Shown piece after piece: positions 19,520-30,538 of a stretch of DNA of 64,000 bases. The notes below the pieces were generated by a model that ran no database searches, had not been told where the DNA came from, and worked only from the letters and a program-made list of their open reading frames with translations. Position 1 is the first letter of the stretch. Each line of letters starts with the position of its first letter. Both the position numbers and the translations under genes were made by a program. Source of the DNA: Gibbula magus (taxonomy: Eukaryota; Mollusca; Gastropoda; Trochida; Trochidae); NCBI GenBank assembly GCA_936450465.1, contig OW388296.1, forward strand, positions 53,992,431 through 54,056,430, given 5' to 3'.

Positions 19520-19890
19520 TATTTGAACCTTGAAGTTGAGACCCCTAAAAGACTCATTGGCACCATATAGGTTACCTCCATACTAAATTTGAAGTTTCCA
19601 AGTCATATAGTTTTTGAGATATGACCCTGAAATGACACAAAGTCGAACAAATCTGAACGGTTTTGGTCAAAATTTAAAAAAATATTTGAACCTCGGAGTT
19701 GAAACCCCTAAAAGGCACAATAGCACCATATAGGTTACTTCCATACCAAATTTGAAGCTTCCAAGTCAAATCGTTTGTGAGATATGCTACGGAAACGATT
19801 TAGGACGGATGGAAACACGGACGGACGCACGGACAAGTGGACAAGCGGAGCGCTATATACCCCCGACTACGACGTAGCGGCCGGGATATA
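19520..19890. repeat. Tandem ~165-bp repeat with a GGAC-rich edge
   Basis: Two imperfect units share TATTTGAACC, CCCCTAAAAG and CACCATATAGGTTAC. They end in ACGGACGGACGCACGGACAA followed by TACCCCCGACTACG. Copy B has about three units at 50640-50980 without the GGAC edge. The layout resembles the repeat at 42085-42945, although the units differ. Confidence 0.65.
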
Positions 19891-20328
19891 ATAAAGTTAT
19901 CGGGCCGAGCCATGCAGGAATCCAGAGTATACTGCGTAGATTTATCGGAGCATATATTCTGGATTATAAAGAATGATGTGTGTGTTTGAACAGACATACA
20001 AATAAAAGTATCAACCTTAATAACATAAATTGTGAGTGATTCTTTACAAAAAATTTTTTTATCAAAGGTATCCAACATCAACTTTCTCAGGCAGTATTAT
20101 TTAGATTTTGTTTTTTCGAAAATGTAGTTGTGTTTCTTATGCCGTTTAGTTTAGTCTAGTTAGAAATAGTTCTTGCTATAAATGAAATATTGATTCAGTC
20201 ACAACCAACACTCATCTATATAACAACAATTCCTCAAAACTCCTATTTTGCATAACATAACTGTAAAGAAGCAATTGGTTATAGTGGCAGTAGCATAGCT
20301 GAAATATGTTGAGGAAATGTATTTGACA

Positions 20329-20630
20329 TATAATGTCACTAATAGTAAAACACCCTTCTTTCTTCTGAAAATCAAGTTAAAAAAAAGGTTTGTACATGGT
20401 TCGGTAAAGACATGGGACTCGTTTTTGTCTTTCGAACTAATAAAAAGTGTTCCCAATAAAATGGCCACCAAGAAATTATACGGAACACCGTTATTACCAT
20501 TACGGATAATTGGTTTGTGTAATATGATGTTTTACCCTCTAAAGTAAATATGAATGACATAAACTTTCATTATAAATGAGAAATTTAAAAACTTACAATT
20601 TGCAAAAAAAACGTGCTACTGTCCCCTTAA
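20329..20630 (-). mobile_element. Truncated MITE, same family as 30186-30538
   Basis: Read on the minus strand this follows the element at 30186-30538 over about 300 bp. It ends in ACGTGCTACTGTCCCCTTAA, with the other end missing. It lies in a part of copy A absent from copy B. Confidence 0.7.
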
Positions 20631-21117
20631 AACGCAAAGTCTCATATTCCAATGGTCTCCGCATTATCTCTGGAAATCTGGTCGAGTTTTAAATTTATCA
20701 CAACCAAACTTTTCCCCCCAAATAAATTAAAACTTGTACATGCCAAACATACATTCTTTGTAAATCCAATGGAAATTTCCGTTTGAAGTCGGGACAAACT
20801 TAGGACTCGATCAGATTTACAGAGATAACGAGGAGACCATTATATGGTTCACATATTTGATTGTAGAACTGTTTCAATCCGATGCTATACATAGAGTGAT
20901 TCGTCAGTGCCATTGATTCAGAACTTATGAAACAAGTGTAATATTGCAAAACAAGCATATATAAAGGTTATATCTATCTATACAAAAGTTACGTTATTCA
21001 ACTGATATTGATGTTCAATTTGTGTAAAGTGTTTTGGCTAACTCATCAAGAATGCCAATATAGTTTTATGACGTCACGTCATTGTGATGTCACAATGTTC
21101 TGCGTGTCGATAGGTGA

Positions 21118-21204
21118 GATGTACAAACGTAAAATGACGCCCCCAAAGCATGCACTAAAACGGTAAAAGTGGTGTGAATTTGGTTATATAAACATTTCCT
21201 ACTT
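21118..21204 (+). repeat. 87-bp target duplication, left copy
   Basis: GATGTACAAACG...AACATTTCCTAC is repeated at 21958-22044 but occurs once in copy B (51391-51477). The two copies differ at several positions. Confidence 0.85.
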
Positions 21205-21957
21205 TTTTCTTTTTTTTTCAATATTTTTTATTTGTTCCCAAAGTTACATAGTTACAGAAATAGTGATAATACAGGCAAATTACAGGCAAGAAACATGTTA
21301 TAGATAATATAATAGAATAAACATTTATTGGCTGAAATATGGGATGAAATGAAACCATTTTTTTTCAAATTTATCTGTGTCATGGTTTCTTTTAGCAATA
21401 TATCTCTCTGCATGAAAAATAGATTTCAAAGTTTTCAAATAGTTGGTTAATTTGTCTTTGTATTTTTAATATTGCATAGATAGATGTGTCTCTTTGCGGA
21501 GAAAATTATATGGTTGAGTATTTTATTAAGTTGCAGAGTGCCAAACCAGACCAAATATTTAGTAATTTTGATTTCTTTACTGAGGAATGTATTCATCCAA
21601 ATTTCAAACTCTCTCCAAAATGTCCGAGTCTCATTGCAATCCCAGTAAACATGACATAATGTTTCTTGTGTGTCACCACAAAAAATGCATTTATCAGAAT
21701 CTAATAGATTCATTTTCATAAGTTCTTTTTTTGTATAAATAATTCAATGAAGGAATTTAAATTGAAATTCAACAAGTTTGACATCTTTTAAAACATGTCT
21801 ATCTATATTGAGTATCTTATGCCATTCAAAGTCACAGTTAAATATACTTTCCCATTTAAAGCATATCTTGAGTTTTCTGTCATTTGATATCAGTTTATCA
21901 TAGAAAACTCTTGCACCCTTAGGTGCTGTAATAAGGTTATATATACAAGTGGTAATG
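21205..21957 (-). mobile_element. 5'-truncated LINE fragment (L1/Tx1-like C-terminus)
   Basis: The plus strand begins with a T-rich tract, so the element lies on the minus strand with an A-rich 3' end. Minus-strand frames encode a LINE-like C-terminal region: a KLVEFQFKFLH-type segment, then CIFCGDTQETLCHVYWDC and a FWREFEIWM stretch. The zinc-knuckle C-x2-C...H...C followed by FW is typical of L1/Tx1-type LINEs. The rest of the coding region is missing. It lies in intron 4 of TENA-like copy A. Confidence 0.8.
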
Positions 21958-22136
21958 GATGTACAAACGTAAAATGACGCCCCAAAAGCGTGCACTAAAA
22001 CGGAAAAAGTGGTGTGAATTCGGTTATATAAACATTTCCTACTTGGAATATACATGTATATGGCGGATATAACATGTGTGCATAAGGTCTTTTTTATGTT
22101 AGAAATATGTTCATAGTTTAAGAAAGCAATAATCAC

Positions 22137-24016
22137 CCCTTGGAGTTGTCCACCAAGCCACGGCCAGAGTTTCATGCACGGGATCATTGAGACTATGAAG
22201 TAGATGGTGTCCATATCTGATGCAACACATCGTTCGTAATCTGCATAGGCCTTGCAAGCATCCCCGAGATGAATGCCGTTAGCGTTAGCAATGTGCCATT
22301 TCTTCCACAGATCCTTGTAGTAACTGAAACGAAGAATATTCTGCAACTTAATAAATTGTAAAGAGTATAATTTTTTTTAGCTGTATCCTACCCTCTTCCA
22401 TCTGTGGATACCAGCGAAATTCAAGATCATAAGGACATTTTTCACTTCGCTGTTTCACAGTTATTGACTCAATTTGAAACGCATCTACTTTTTCAAAATT
22501 CTAAATATATGTAATAATTTTTTCATTAATAAAAGTTCCTTGTAAGAACTAAGTAACAATTCACCTTTCATAACTTGTTGACTCGTGCAGAAGATAACTC
22601 TTAAGATCCTCTTGCGTTGCCCTTCCTGCTGCTATATCGATGGAACCCTTGGCCATATAGCAGTACACTGAATCTTGTACCATGTACCCACCTAAGGACG
22701 TGAAAAGACCATACTTTTATTTCGTATTGTTTGATGTTTAGACCTTTTAGTTAAAGAACGTTTAATTTCTATTCACATGAGCACATTTTTGCAGATTGCT
22801 ATCTCTTTAGGCTTATCCTTTATTATTTTTGAATGTGAGTTTTTCTTTCGTTTTCTAATGCTTACTATCCACTAAAACCAGTAACCAATCACGATCCAGG
22901 TAATCTCCAAAAGTAGCAAGTTTTTATTGCTAAGTTACATTACAAGTTGGAATATTAATTCAACATGCATGAATTACCAAAGGCTGTAGGATTGAGGGTT
23001 CCGTTGCCAATGCCTTTCACAAAGTAAGTCTGGACAATCTTTTGCCTTAAGGATTCTGTTTGATCCCACAAGTATTGGGATAGGAGGATATTATCACTTC
23101 CCTTTGCACTCTTCAGAGGACGATCTACCTACAAAAGAAACATAAACACATTATACATGGTGGAAAGGATAAAACTTTTGTTGGTTTTGTTTAGGAACTA
23201 ATTCATCAGAGGGCGTAAAATCTCCCGACCTGACCCATTTACCTGTATCCGAAGGCTTGCTTAGCGAAAAATCAGTGGTATAAAATGTTCATCTTTCAAT
23301 TGCTATGCGAAGGGGAGCACATTAGTGCGATGCCCACACATGAGCAGCATGCATTAACCGTAGCTTGAAGAACACAGGTTTCATAATGACAAGCACATCC
23401 TTCAGTTCGAAACTGGGTATGGACAATTTTAATAAACTTTGTCTGTGGTCAAGCTGTGATAGTTTATGATGGTAGAAAAGACTTCGCATAGCATCACTTC
23501 TATTTTAATTACATACAGCTTTTCTTTTGAAACGCCTTAGAAATTCATCAAGAAAGCCTAGCGGTTTACGTGACTCTAATCTCATAACAGGTATTGCTTT
23601 GGAAAGAAAGGGTGTGACATAGTAAACGACAACTTTGTGGAACTTTTCAGTGTGAGAGGTAGATTTGTAGATCTCATCCGATTTTGAGAGTTCAGACAGA
23701 GAGATGGTTGACCATTCGTTCATTGCAGAATATTTAAAACTCTATTTTGAGAGTTTAGGTTCAATGTACCGCTACAACTGTCAGATCACTTGAACTACGT
23801 CCGAGTGGCTATTTTCATGTGAACATACTAAAATTGCCACCCATAGGAATTAAATGTTCTTTCCTGGCTTAATTGCATCATGTACATTCGTTTTAGAACT
23901 GTTTTTATTGAACGGGAGTATTATTTAGCCATTGTTAAGACATATTTAACAATTGTGAGAGCAATTTGTTACAGTGAGAATGACGTGCTACAGCGCCTTT
24001 AAGAACTGGGTAACAA

Positions 24017-24091
<75 letters not shown>

Positions 24092-24165
24092 TAAATGATT
24101 ACCTGGTCATCTTTACGTAACAGCAGATGAACGTTAGTAGAAAGCCGAGGATGTTGCATTGCCAT
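22137..24165 (-). CDS. TENA/THI-4-like gene, copy A, exons 1-4 (exon 5 outside window)
   Basis: Exons on the minus strand are 24103-24165 (ATG at 24165), 22978-23128, 22565-22691 and 22137-22323: 63, 151, 127 and 187 bp, the same as copy B. Introns are GT-AG. The protein shows the N-terminal helix region, the TENA QDS motif (YMVQDSVYCY) and the IPC motif in MIPCMKLWPWLG. By alignment with copy B the last exon should lie a few hundred bases left of position 1. Intron 4 would then hold both the LINE and the Polinton and exceed 22 kb. The exons show no stops, so the gene may still be functional if the intron is spliced. Confidence 0.8.
23505..24003. repeat. Interspersed repeat, copy 1
   Basis: This shares TTCAGTGTGAGAGGTAGATT, GAGAGTTCAGACAG and GTTGACCATTC with 28812-29190, and with its paralogue 52937-53440 in copy B. 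It ends near ACGTGCTACAGCGCCTTTAA. The end resembles the 30186 family TIR. A non-autonomous DNA transposon is likely, but the left end was not found. Confidence 0.55.
24020..24085. repeat. (AT)n microsatellite
   Basis: About 33 AT units lie in intron 1 of TENA-like copy A. Copy B has only a short TA run at the same place. Confidence 0.95.
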
Positions 24166-24831
24166 AATGTCCGGTGTTTATCTGCAATAAAAGTAATGTT
24201 GCATTATCAGGTAGTTGATATTGCGTTAGGCCATGGTATCCAACGATTTGTCTAAAATATAAATAGTGTTAACTTAAAAGAAAGTTTATGATGTTGTACT
24301 GCCATGTTGTCTGGTGTTTATCTGCATATTTTACATTATCAGAAAGTCGAAAGGTTTCGTTAGACCGTGGTGTCCAACGATTTATTAAATACAAATAGTG
24401 TTAATTCATGAGAAAGTATAGATTGTCGGTGTGCAATGATATTCTGTGTTTATCTGCAATTCAAGTAATGTTAAGAAAACCGAAGCCGAGAGAGAGCTAA
24501 GGTACATTAGAAACTATTACACAATGTATTGTTTGTGTTCTAGCCGATTGTATTGCAGTCTCCTAAATCAGTTATACCTTCCACAGTTAACGATAATAGA
24601 CATGTAAATGTACATTGTAACAACTGACAAAGGGTTTTTATTGTTAATTTTTCCATTTAGCTATTTAACTATTCAAATAAATGCTACAAGTTTGAAGTTA
24701 AGAATGAGAACACATGTAAATGTTTTCTGGACGTGAGGGAGCACTTGTAACTATATCTGCTTTACGGGACAGACTATTTAAATCGAATGACATTACGTTG
24801 TTGAAGTTATAACTTATAGTGTAAACGTTCT

Positions 24832-25199
24832 ATACAGAGAAGACATGCGCCAAGCAGGCAGCTGGCTGTTTTCATCGCTCTCTCCTAAAAGTGCAAATTA
24901 TCTGTCTCAAAGTACTGACATATTATAGATATTTGTCAGACTGGTGTATGAAGTGACTTAGATTCATTACACAGAATTATTTTGTATATATGATGTTGAT
25001 TTTGACATTTATCTGGACTTTACTTTTGTCAAACATCAATGTTGTGAACACTAGAACAATGGAGGTACAAAGCTCTGTTTGCCCAAGTTTAAACACACAA
25101 CAACATGTGTTTCCCTGACTTTTTGTTAGCGCTCTGAGCACACCTCAGTGTGGAAGTTAGCGCTATATAAGCACCCTTTATTATTATTATTATTATTCT
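24832..25199 (+). mobile_element. 368-bp copy A-specific insertion with L2-type tail
   Basis: Copy B reads straight through at ~54906. The insert ends in TTAGCGCTATATAAGCACCC followed by (TTA)n and is bounded by TTCT on both sides. The GCGCTATATAA plus trinucleotide tail is characteristic of L2-mobilised LINEs and SINEs. It may be a SINE using the L2-like machinery or a truncated LINE. Confidence 0.65.
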
Positions 25200-25879
25200 G
25201 AGGGGTCAAGTGACAAGGTACATGTAGCTAATATAAATCAAGGATTTCCGTTTGTCGATGGCAACGTAATAAATCAAGCTGTTTTAATGACAAGTAACTC
25301 TATGTCAAACTTATTTCATTCTTTGAAATACCACAAGGTCAGTCAACCGTATAAATCAGTCGTGCACGTCTTTGAGTGAATAGACTGTTTACAACTTACA
25401 TTTGTAATTACAAAATATATCAATAACATACTGAACGAGATTGGAAATGGTAGTTAGATGGACAAAGAACTCCATATTCTTAATTCCTGTAATTATTACA
25501 TAGGTTGACACTGAGTAATACATATCTGCAGTTATATACAAATACCCGGATGCAACATATATACATACATGTTTACATATTCATGAATAACAAGTCACAA
25601 GATAATAACAAAGAAACACGACGGTGACGGTACATAACAGATCTTATTATTATTTGGTTTTCTTAAAATTAATCAATTGCAAATTACATTGTTCGTGTCA
25701 AAATAACAAAAGGTAAAAACGTTAAATAAACACTTATCAGAGCATACATGTATATTACTTTTTAAAATTTACGAAATTTGAATTCGAATTGAATATCCTG
25801 TAAAGCCAGATATGTACTCGATATGTATATGAAAGATACCTACTGAGTTGAGCATTCACCAGGTACCTGCTGAGAGTGT

Positions 25880-26032
25880 CATCTCTCGACCCAGATCTTA
25901 TATTTACAAAAGGCGCGTGGGCGGCTGTGTCATCTCTCGACCCGGATCTTAAATTTATAACAGGCGCATGGACGGCTGTGCCATCTCTCAACCCGGATCT
26001 TATATTTACAACAGGCGCATGGTCGGCTGATT
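25880..26032. repeat. 51-bp tandem repeat, three units
   Basis: Units start at 25880, 25931 and 25982, each CATCTCTC followed by CCCGGATCTTA-like sequence and GGCGCATGG. Copy B holds a single unit near 55586. On the minus strand the period of 17 codons leaves an open frame, but there is no other sign of coding. Confidence 0.85.
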
Positions 26033-26345
26033 CCGACGTCATTCCTTTTCTCTGAATTAGCTACTGACATGGTGGCGTCTACTAACGGCTATGGAATGCG
26101 AGAGGCAAACTACACACAAGAAACATTCAACTTACACTACACAAGAGAAGAAAAAAGTAGTTTATTTAAGTGTCGCACAACATATATCGGCAGTGACATG
26201 TTGACAGACAAAATATTGCATGTTGGTCGGTTAACCATGGTCTCCTGGACACTATTAAGCAATAATAACATATACAAAGATATTAAAATATATTTATTGA
26301 CACGATAACTTTATTAAATCAAATTAATTTAAGATTAAATTTAAA

Positions 26346-26417
26346 TAAACAAACAAACAAACAAACAAACAAACAAACAAACAAGCGAACGAACGAACAA
26401 ACAAACAAACAAACAAC
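26346..26417. repeat. (AAAC)n microsatellite
   Basis: About 18 near-perfect units, some changed to AACG. The equivalent in copy B (55899-55980) is a more degenerate ACCG/AATC mixture. Confidence 0.9.
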
Positions 26418-26840
26418 CGACGGATCGATCAACCAAACAATAAATCAAAATTAAAAAAAATAGAGGAATTAAAGTGAAAGAGGGTTATTGCTGAGACAAA
26501 TCTCTGTGAAGTCATTTAAGTAGCATATTTATCAATTGAATACGAATTAGTAAACAAAGGGAGGTAAACACCAACACACAACAATGCCTACTGTGGTAAA
26601 CAAACAATTTCATGCCTCAGTGGTTTAGAAGTTCAACCTTTCATTATAGTGAAATGGCCCATTGCCTTGTGCATTAATGTGAGTTTATATAACATTTTAT
26701 ATGTTTTAAATATATTTTATTCGAATGAACGGTATTGGCCAATAAACATGTGACTATACGGACTGTTACTTATTGATCTAACATTTTGCTGCTACTGAAT
26801 GTGGGACAATCTATTTGAAGTTTTATTCCAAACCAGGAAC

Positions 26841-27078
26841 AGATAGATAGATAGATATATACCCATATAGACCGATAGATAGATAGACATATAGACAGAT
26901 AGACATATAGACAGGCATATAGATAGATAGATATAAAGACAGGCATATAGATAGACAGACAGACAGGTATACAAATGACAGACAGACAGACAGACAGGTA
27001 GGTAGGTAGGTAGGTAGATAGATAGACATATAGATAGACATATATATATATATATTTATATATAGATAGATAGATAGA
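26841..27078. repeat. GATA/GACA microsatellite next to a LINE-like 3' end
   Basis: Long mixed GATA/GACA/GGTA tetranucleotides abut GTAGATCATCTTTATTTCC at 27079. Read on the minus strand, that is a typical GGAAATAAAGATGATC LINE 3' end running into a tetranucleotide tail. The copy B equivalent is 56285-56588. Confidence 0.8.
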
Positions 27079-27788
27079 TGTAGATCATCTTTATTTCCTC
27101 ATCATTTGAAGATATATGTGCATGACACAGCAAATATAACACTTTAAGAAGTACAGTTCTAAAATGTTTACAAAGTACACTCTTGATTTTTATACATTCA
27201 ATATGATGAATTTTGGTACACATACTTCGACTACTATAATAAGGAGGACATTGGATAGCTAATTCAAATTATTTCAGTTTTTTTAAGTACATTTGGAATC
27301 CTATTAATGTTATCTAGAGCTTCAATGATAGAAGATATATTCCACTTTTTGTCTTAATTTACTTTAGTCATTAGCTATGTTACAAGTCTTTGTCAACGCG
27401 TTGCCATGGCGAGCAAAGAATTATGAAGTAACATATGTCCTTCTCACTTTGTTTTATCATTATGTAATATATCATTGGGAAGAGAAAATCTTCAGTAAGC
27501 TTTACAGAAGGTGAGAGTTTTCAAAATAATTTTGTAGCAATGCAGCTATTATTCCCTGTAGACCCCAGGCGTTGTATAACACTTGTATAAAACATTAATG
27601 TACAATGCGAGCTGATTGTTGTATTGAAAACGTCAATGGTGGCTTCCGTCCGTTATGTGCTTCTATGTTCAGGAGCTTGAGATTACATAATTCCGAATAC
27701 ATTAGCATTTTGGAGAGATAGCTGGAGGATTGAGGTTGCAGAATATCAGACAGTCATATTTACTTTAGGGCCGTCTTACTCGGACTCC

Positions 27789-27906
27789 TGTATGGGTGAA
27801 ATAGCGTCCCCAGCACGAGGCGTTCGCGGTGATATCACCCGCGAGCGGTAGCGAGAAGGTGATTTCACAGCGGATGCCGAGTGCTGGGTCGCTATTTGCC
27901 ATACAC
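27789..27906. repeat. CpG-rich foldback
   Basis: TGTATGGGTGAAATAGCG plus CCCCAGCAC on the left pairs imperfectly with GTGCTGGG plus TCGCTATTTGCCATACA on the right. The loop is CpG-rich (GTTCGCGGTGATATCACC, GCGAGCGGTAGCGAG). It stands out in AT-rich surroundings just past the end of segmental copy A. Confidence 0.6.
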
Positions 27907-28108
27907 AACAAGGCCCACTTTGTCAGCAACAGCTACGATTTAATACGTGATATCAATGATATCAATTTATCATTTGACATAGTCGTACAAGTGTGATCAG
28001 TTTGCTGGTGAAAGGCGGTTTTAGAAACAACATGTATTTTATCAATTTTAGAGGTCAGCTACGGATACTGTGTATCCAACAACAGAGGGGAAAGTTTTTC
28101 ACGAGGTA

Positions 28109-28157
28109 CGATACTGATAAACATGCATGGCTCTGTCGAGCATGTTTATCAGTATCG
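28109..28157. repeat. Perfect 18-bp inverted repeat
   Basis: CGATACTGATAAACATGC (28109-28126) is followed after 13 bases by its exact reverse complement (28140-28157). The stem-loop would be stable. There is no poly-T or gene next to it that would mark it as a terminator. Confidence 0.8.
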
Positions 28158-28245
28158 GACCGAGGTAACGATACAAAAAGATTGTTATTGGACAGGTCAT
28201 CAATTTATTTCTGATTTACTGCCGATAGTTATCAATATCAAACTG

Positions 28246-28246
<1 letters not shown>

Positions 28247-28276
<30 letters not shown>

Positions 28277-28470
28277 TGTATGTATGTATGTATGTATGTA
28301 TGTATGTATGTATGTATGTACGTGTGTGTGTATGTGTGTATGTGTGTGCGTGTATGCGTGTATGTGTGTGTGTATGTACGTACGTACGTACGAACGTATG
28401 TATGTATGTACGATATATGTACGTACATTCGAATGTATGTGCGTATGTATGTACGTACGTATGTATGTTT
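28247..28470. repeat. (TATG)n microsatellite with TACG/TGTG variants
   Basis: About 20 pure TATG units are followed by ~140 bp of degenerate GTGT and GTAC tetranucleotides. Open frames on both strands here are artefacts of the repeat. Confidence 0.95.
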
Positions 28471-28811
28471 GTATAGATTGATCATGGGTGGTTGAATGGA
28501 TGACTGCATACATGTATGCATACTATGTCTAGGCCTCCGATGGATATATACCATTTGTATGTATTTAAGTTCGTATGTGAGCCGTTTCGACAGTTCTTAG
28601 TCTTAGTATGAAGACGCTGACTGATCCACAGAAACAATTTTGTGTTATTACATAAATTTATTTTAAAAACAGAAACATTTAATATCACAAAGAAAATAAA
28701 GAGAGACAGAGAAGTGACAGTATAACATATTGCACAATTTGTGCATATATACATTTTTTTTATCAAGTTTGCCATTTATGAATTTAATATTTAAGTTTAT
28801 ACAATACATAG

Positions 28812-29190
28812 TTACTTTAGCGAGTAAAATATCTCATCACATGACCCGATGAACTGTATCCATAGAAAACGGTTATCCGTATTGGAAGAAAATGGTGCGA
28901 CATATAAAGCGACAGTGGTATAAAACCCTTCAGTGTGAGAGGTAGATTTGTATGCCTCATGAGAATTTGAGAGTTCAGACAGCAAGATTGTTGACCATTC
29001 CACTATTGTATCATATTTAAAAGTCTACGATGGGAAATGGACTCACATGGCTTAACCGAACCATGCACATTCATTTTAGAACTCTTTTTATGGATTCAGG
29101 AGATGTATTATGTCATTGGTAACACTTATTTGTCGTTTTGTGAGAGCACTTTATTTCTGTAAGCAGAACGTTCTATAACGCCTTTAAAAA
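28812..29190. repeat. Interspersed repeat, copy 2 (family of 23505-24003)
   Basis: This shares the CTTCAGTGTGAGAGG and TTGACCATTCC blocks in the same order and ends ATAACGCCTTTAAAA. It lies outside the segmental duplication, so this is an independent insertion. Confidence 0.55.
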
Positions 29191-29584
29191 TATAACATTT
29201 ATGTATGACCTATAACACGCAGTAAAATTAAAATACATCCATTATACAAAGACACACATATGCACGCACATGCAACCGGAAAATGATCGAATACATATAC
29301 ACATACCTGCATGCATACACACGTGCTAGGTAATACAATTGTCCTATTTCCATAAGCAATTACTATGCCGGTTAAAAAGCGATTTCTTTTTTAAAATATG
29401 TATTCTCCAATCAAATCATAATTCAACTACAGAAGTAAAACACAAATGTATACCAAAACCTATCATAACATTTTTTCCCATGAAACAAAATGTATGGTCC
29501 TCGTAAAAATTACTTTAAAATGATAGTCTTAACAGCAATAATATTCACCCGTCTAAAAATCATAATTTATGACTGACGTCACTG

Positions 29585-29650
29585 TCGCAGTGGCGCAGTT
29601 GATAAGCTGCTAGTTTACAAATCCGTAGTTCGATGGTTCGATTCAAGCTA
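29585..29650 (+). repeat. tRNA-like SINE head (candidate)
   Basis: CAGTGGCGCAGTTGATAAGC has an A-box-like pattern, and GATGGTTCGATTCAAG lies at B-box distance. The anticodon arm and acceptor stem do not fold like a functional tRNA, so a tRNA-derived SINE fragment is more likely. Its tail is not defined. Confidence 0.4.
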
Positions 29651-30185
29651 TAGACAAATACATTTGTACATTTGCAAGATAGATACTTTACTCGGGTGTG
29701 ATATCTGATATCGTGCGGGCAGTTTAGGATATCAGGTTGGTATCGAACTCAGTGGTGCAGTTACATGAATTCAAGTAACTCCAAACAACGACACCGTGTT
29801 GTGTATTGTAATACAACGCCCGGGCGATATCCAGAAAAAATTATACTAAATATTTACAGACCATTTGATAACAATTTGTTTGCTACACTAACCTGAAATA
29901 ATTTATAAAAAATATAGACGTGATGCACATTACAAAATGATTTTTCGTAAATTACAACAACAGACATTTCAATGCAACCTAGTGTTGACATTTTCAAACA
30001 TTCAAGCAGTAAGTAGTAAATATGTAAATTTACATTTCATGAACGATAAGTGTTCTTGTACTGTCAATATTGAAACGAATATTCGAAACGATTCATGCTA
30101 AAATAAAGCCAAGTTTTTATATATACTGAAATGTATGAGTGTATTAATCGGCGTAAAAATGTGCTTATAATTACATGAATGATAC
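29651..30185. other. No gene seen
   Basis: AT-rich unique-looking sequence with no supported feature. Confidence 0.5.
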
Positions 30186-30538
30186 TTAAAGGGGCTGTAG
30201 CACGTTTTTTACCACTTTTTTCTTCAAATTTCTCATTTATAATGATAATTTATGTCATTTAAATCAAGTTTAAAGGGTAAAACATCTTATTACACAAACT
30301 AATTATCCCTAGTGGTAATAACGATGCGTATAAAGCAAAAATTACATGGTGGCCATTTTATTGTGAACACATTTTATTATTTCGAATTACAAAAACGATT
30401 CCCACGGCTATGAACACTCATGTTTTAACTTGATTTTCCGAAAAGAGAATGGTTTTTTACTATTGGTGACATTATTTTTCATTTTTCATACATTTCATTG
30501 ACTTTTTTGAGCAATAAAACGTGCTACTGCCCCTTTAA
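30186..30538 (+). mobile_element. 353-bp MITE with TTAA-bounded TIRs
   Basis: The left end TTAAAGGGGCTGTAGCACG is inverted at the right end as CGTGCTACTGCCCCTTTAA. There is no coding sequence. TTAA on both outer edges would fit a piggyBac-type target, but the inner TIR does not look like piggyBac, so the superfamily is open. A second, truncated copy is at 20329-20630. Confidence 0.85.

Larger units (their letters stand above)
1..27708. repeat. Segmental duplication, copy A (with insertions)
   Basis: Blocks of this interval align colinearly and in the same orientation with 48436-57284: 1-188, 3615-4242, 19429-19690, 20690-21204, 21958-24830 and 25200-27708. Once the LINE and the Polinton are removed, about 9 kb remains, close to the length of copy B. 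Homology stops near the shared word ATTAGCAT at 27701-27708. Position 1 already lies inside homology, so the duplication probably continues leftward out of the window. The alignment was made by eye, so breakpoints inside the block are approximate. Confidence 0.9.

Noticed and set aside
19800..20081. 93-codon minus-strand frame
   Set aside because: It covers the GGAC-rich repeat edge and has no family similarity I recognise.
28216..28554. Open frames of 77-117 codons on both strands
   Set aside because: They are translations of the TATG/TACG microsatellite in several frames.
30186..30538. piggyBac assignment based on TTAA edges
   Set aside because: The TIR just inside TTAA does not resemble known piggyBac ends, and no transposase was found.
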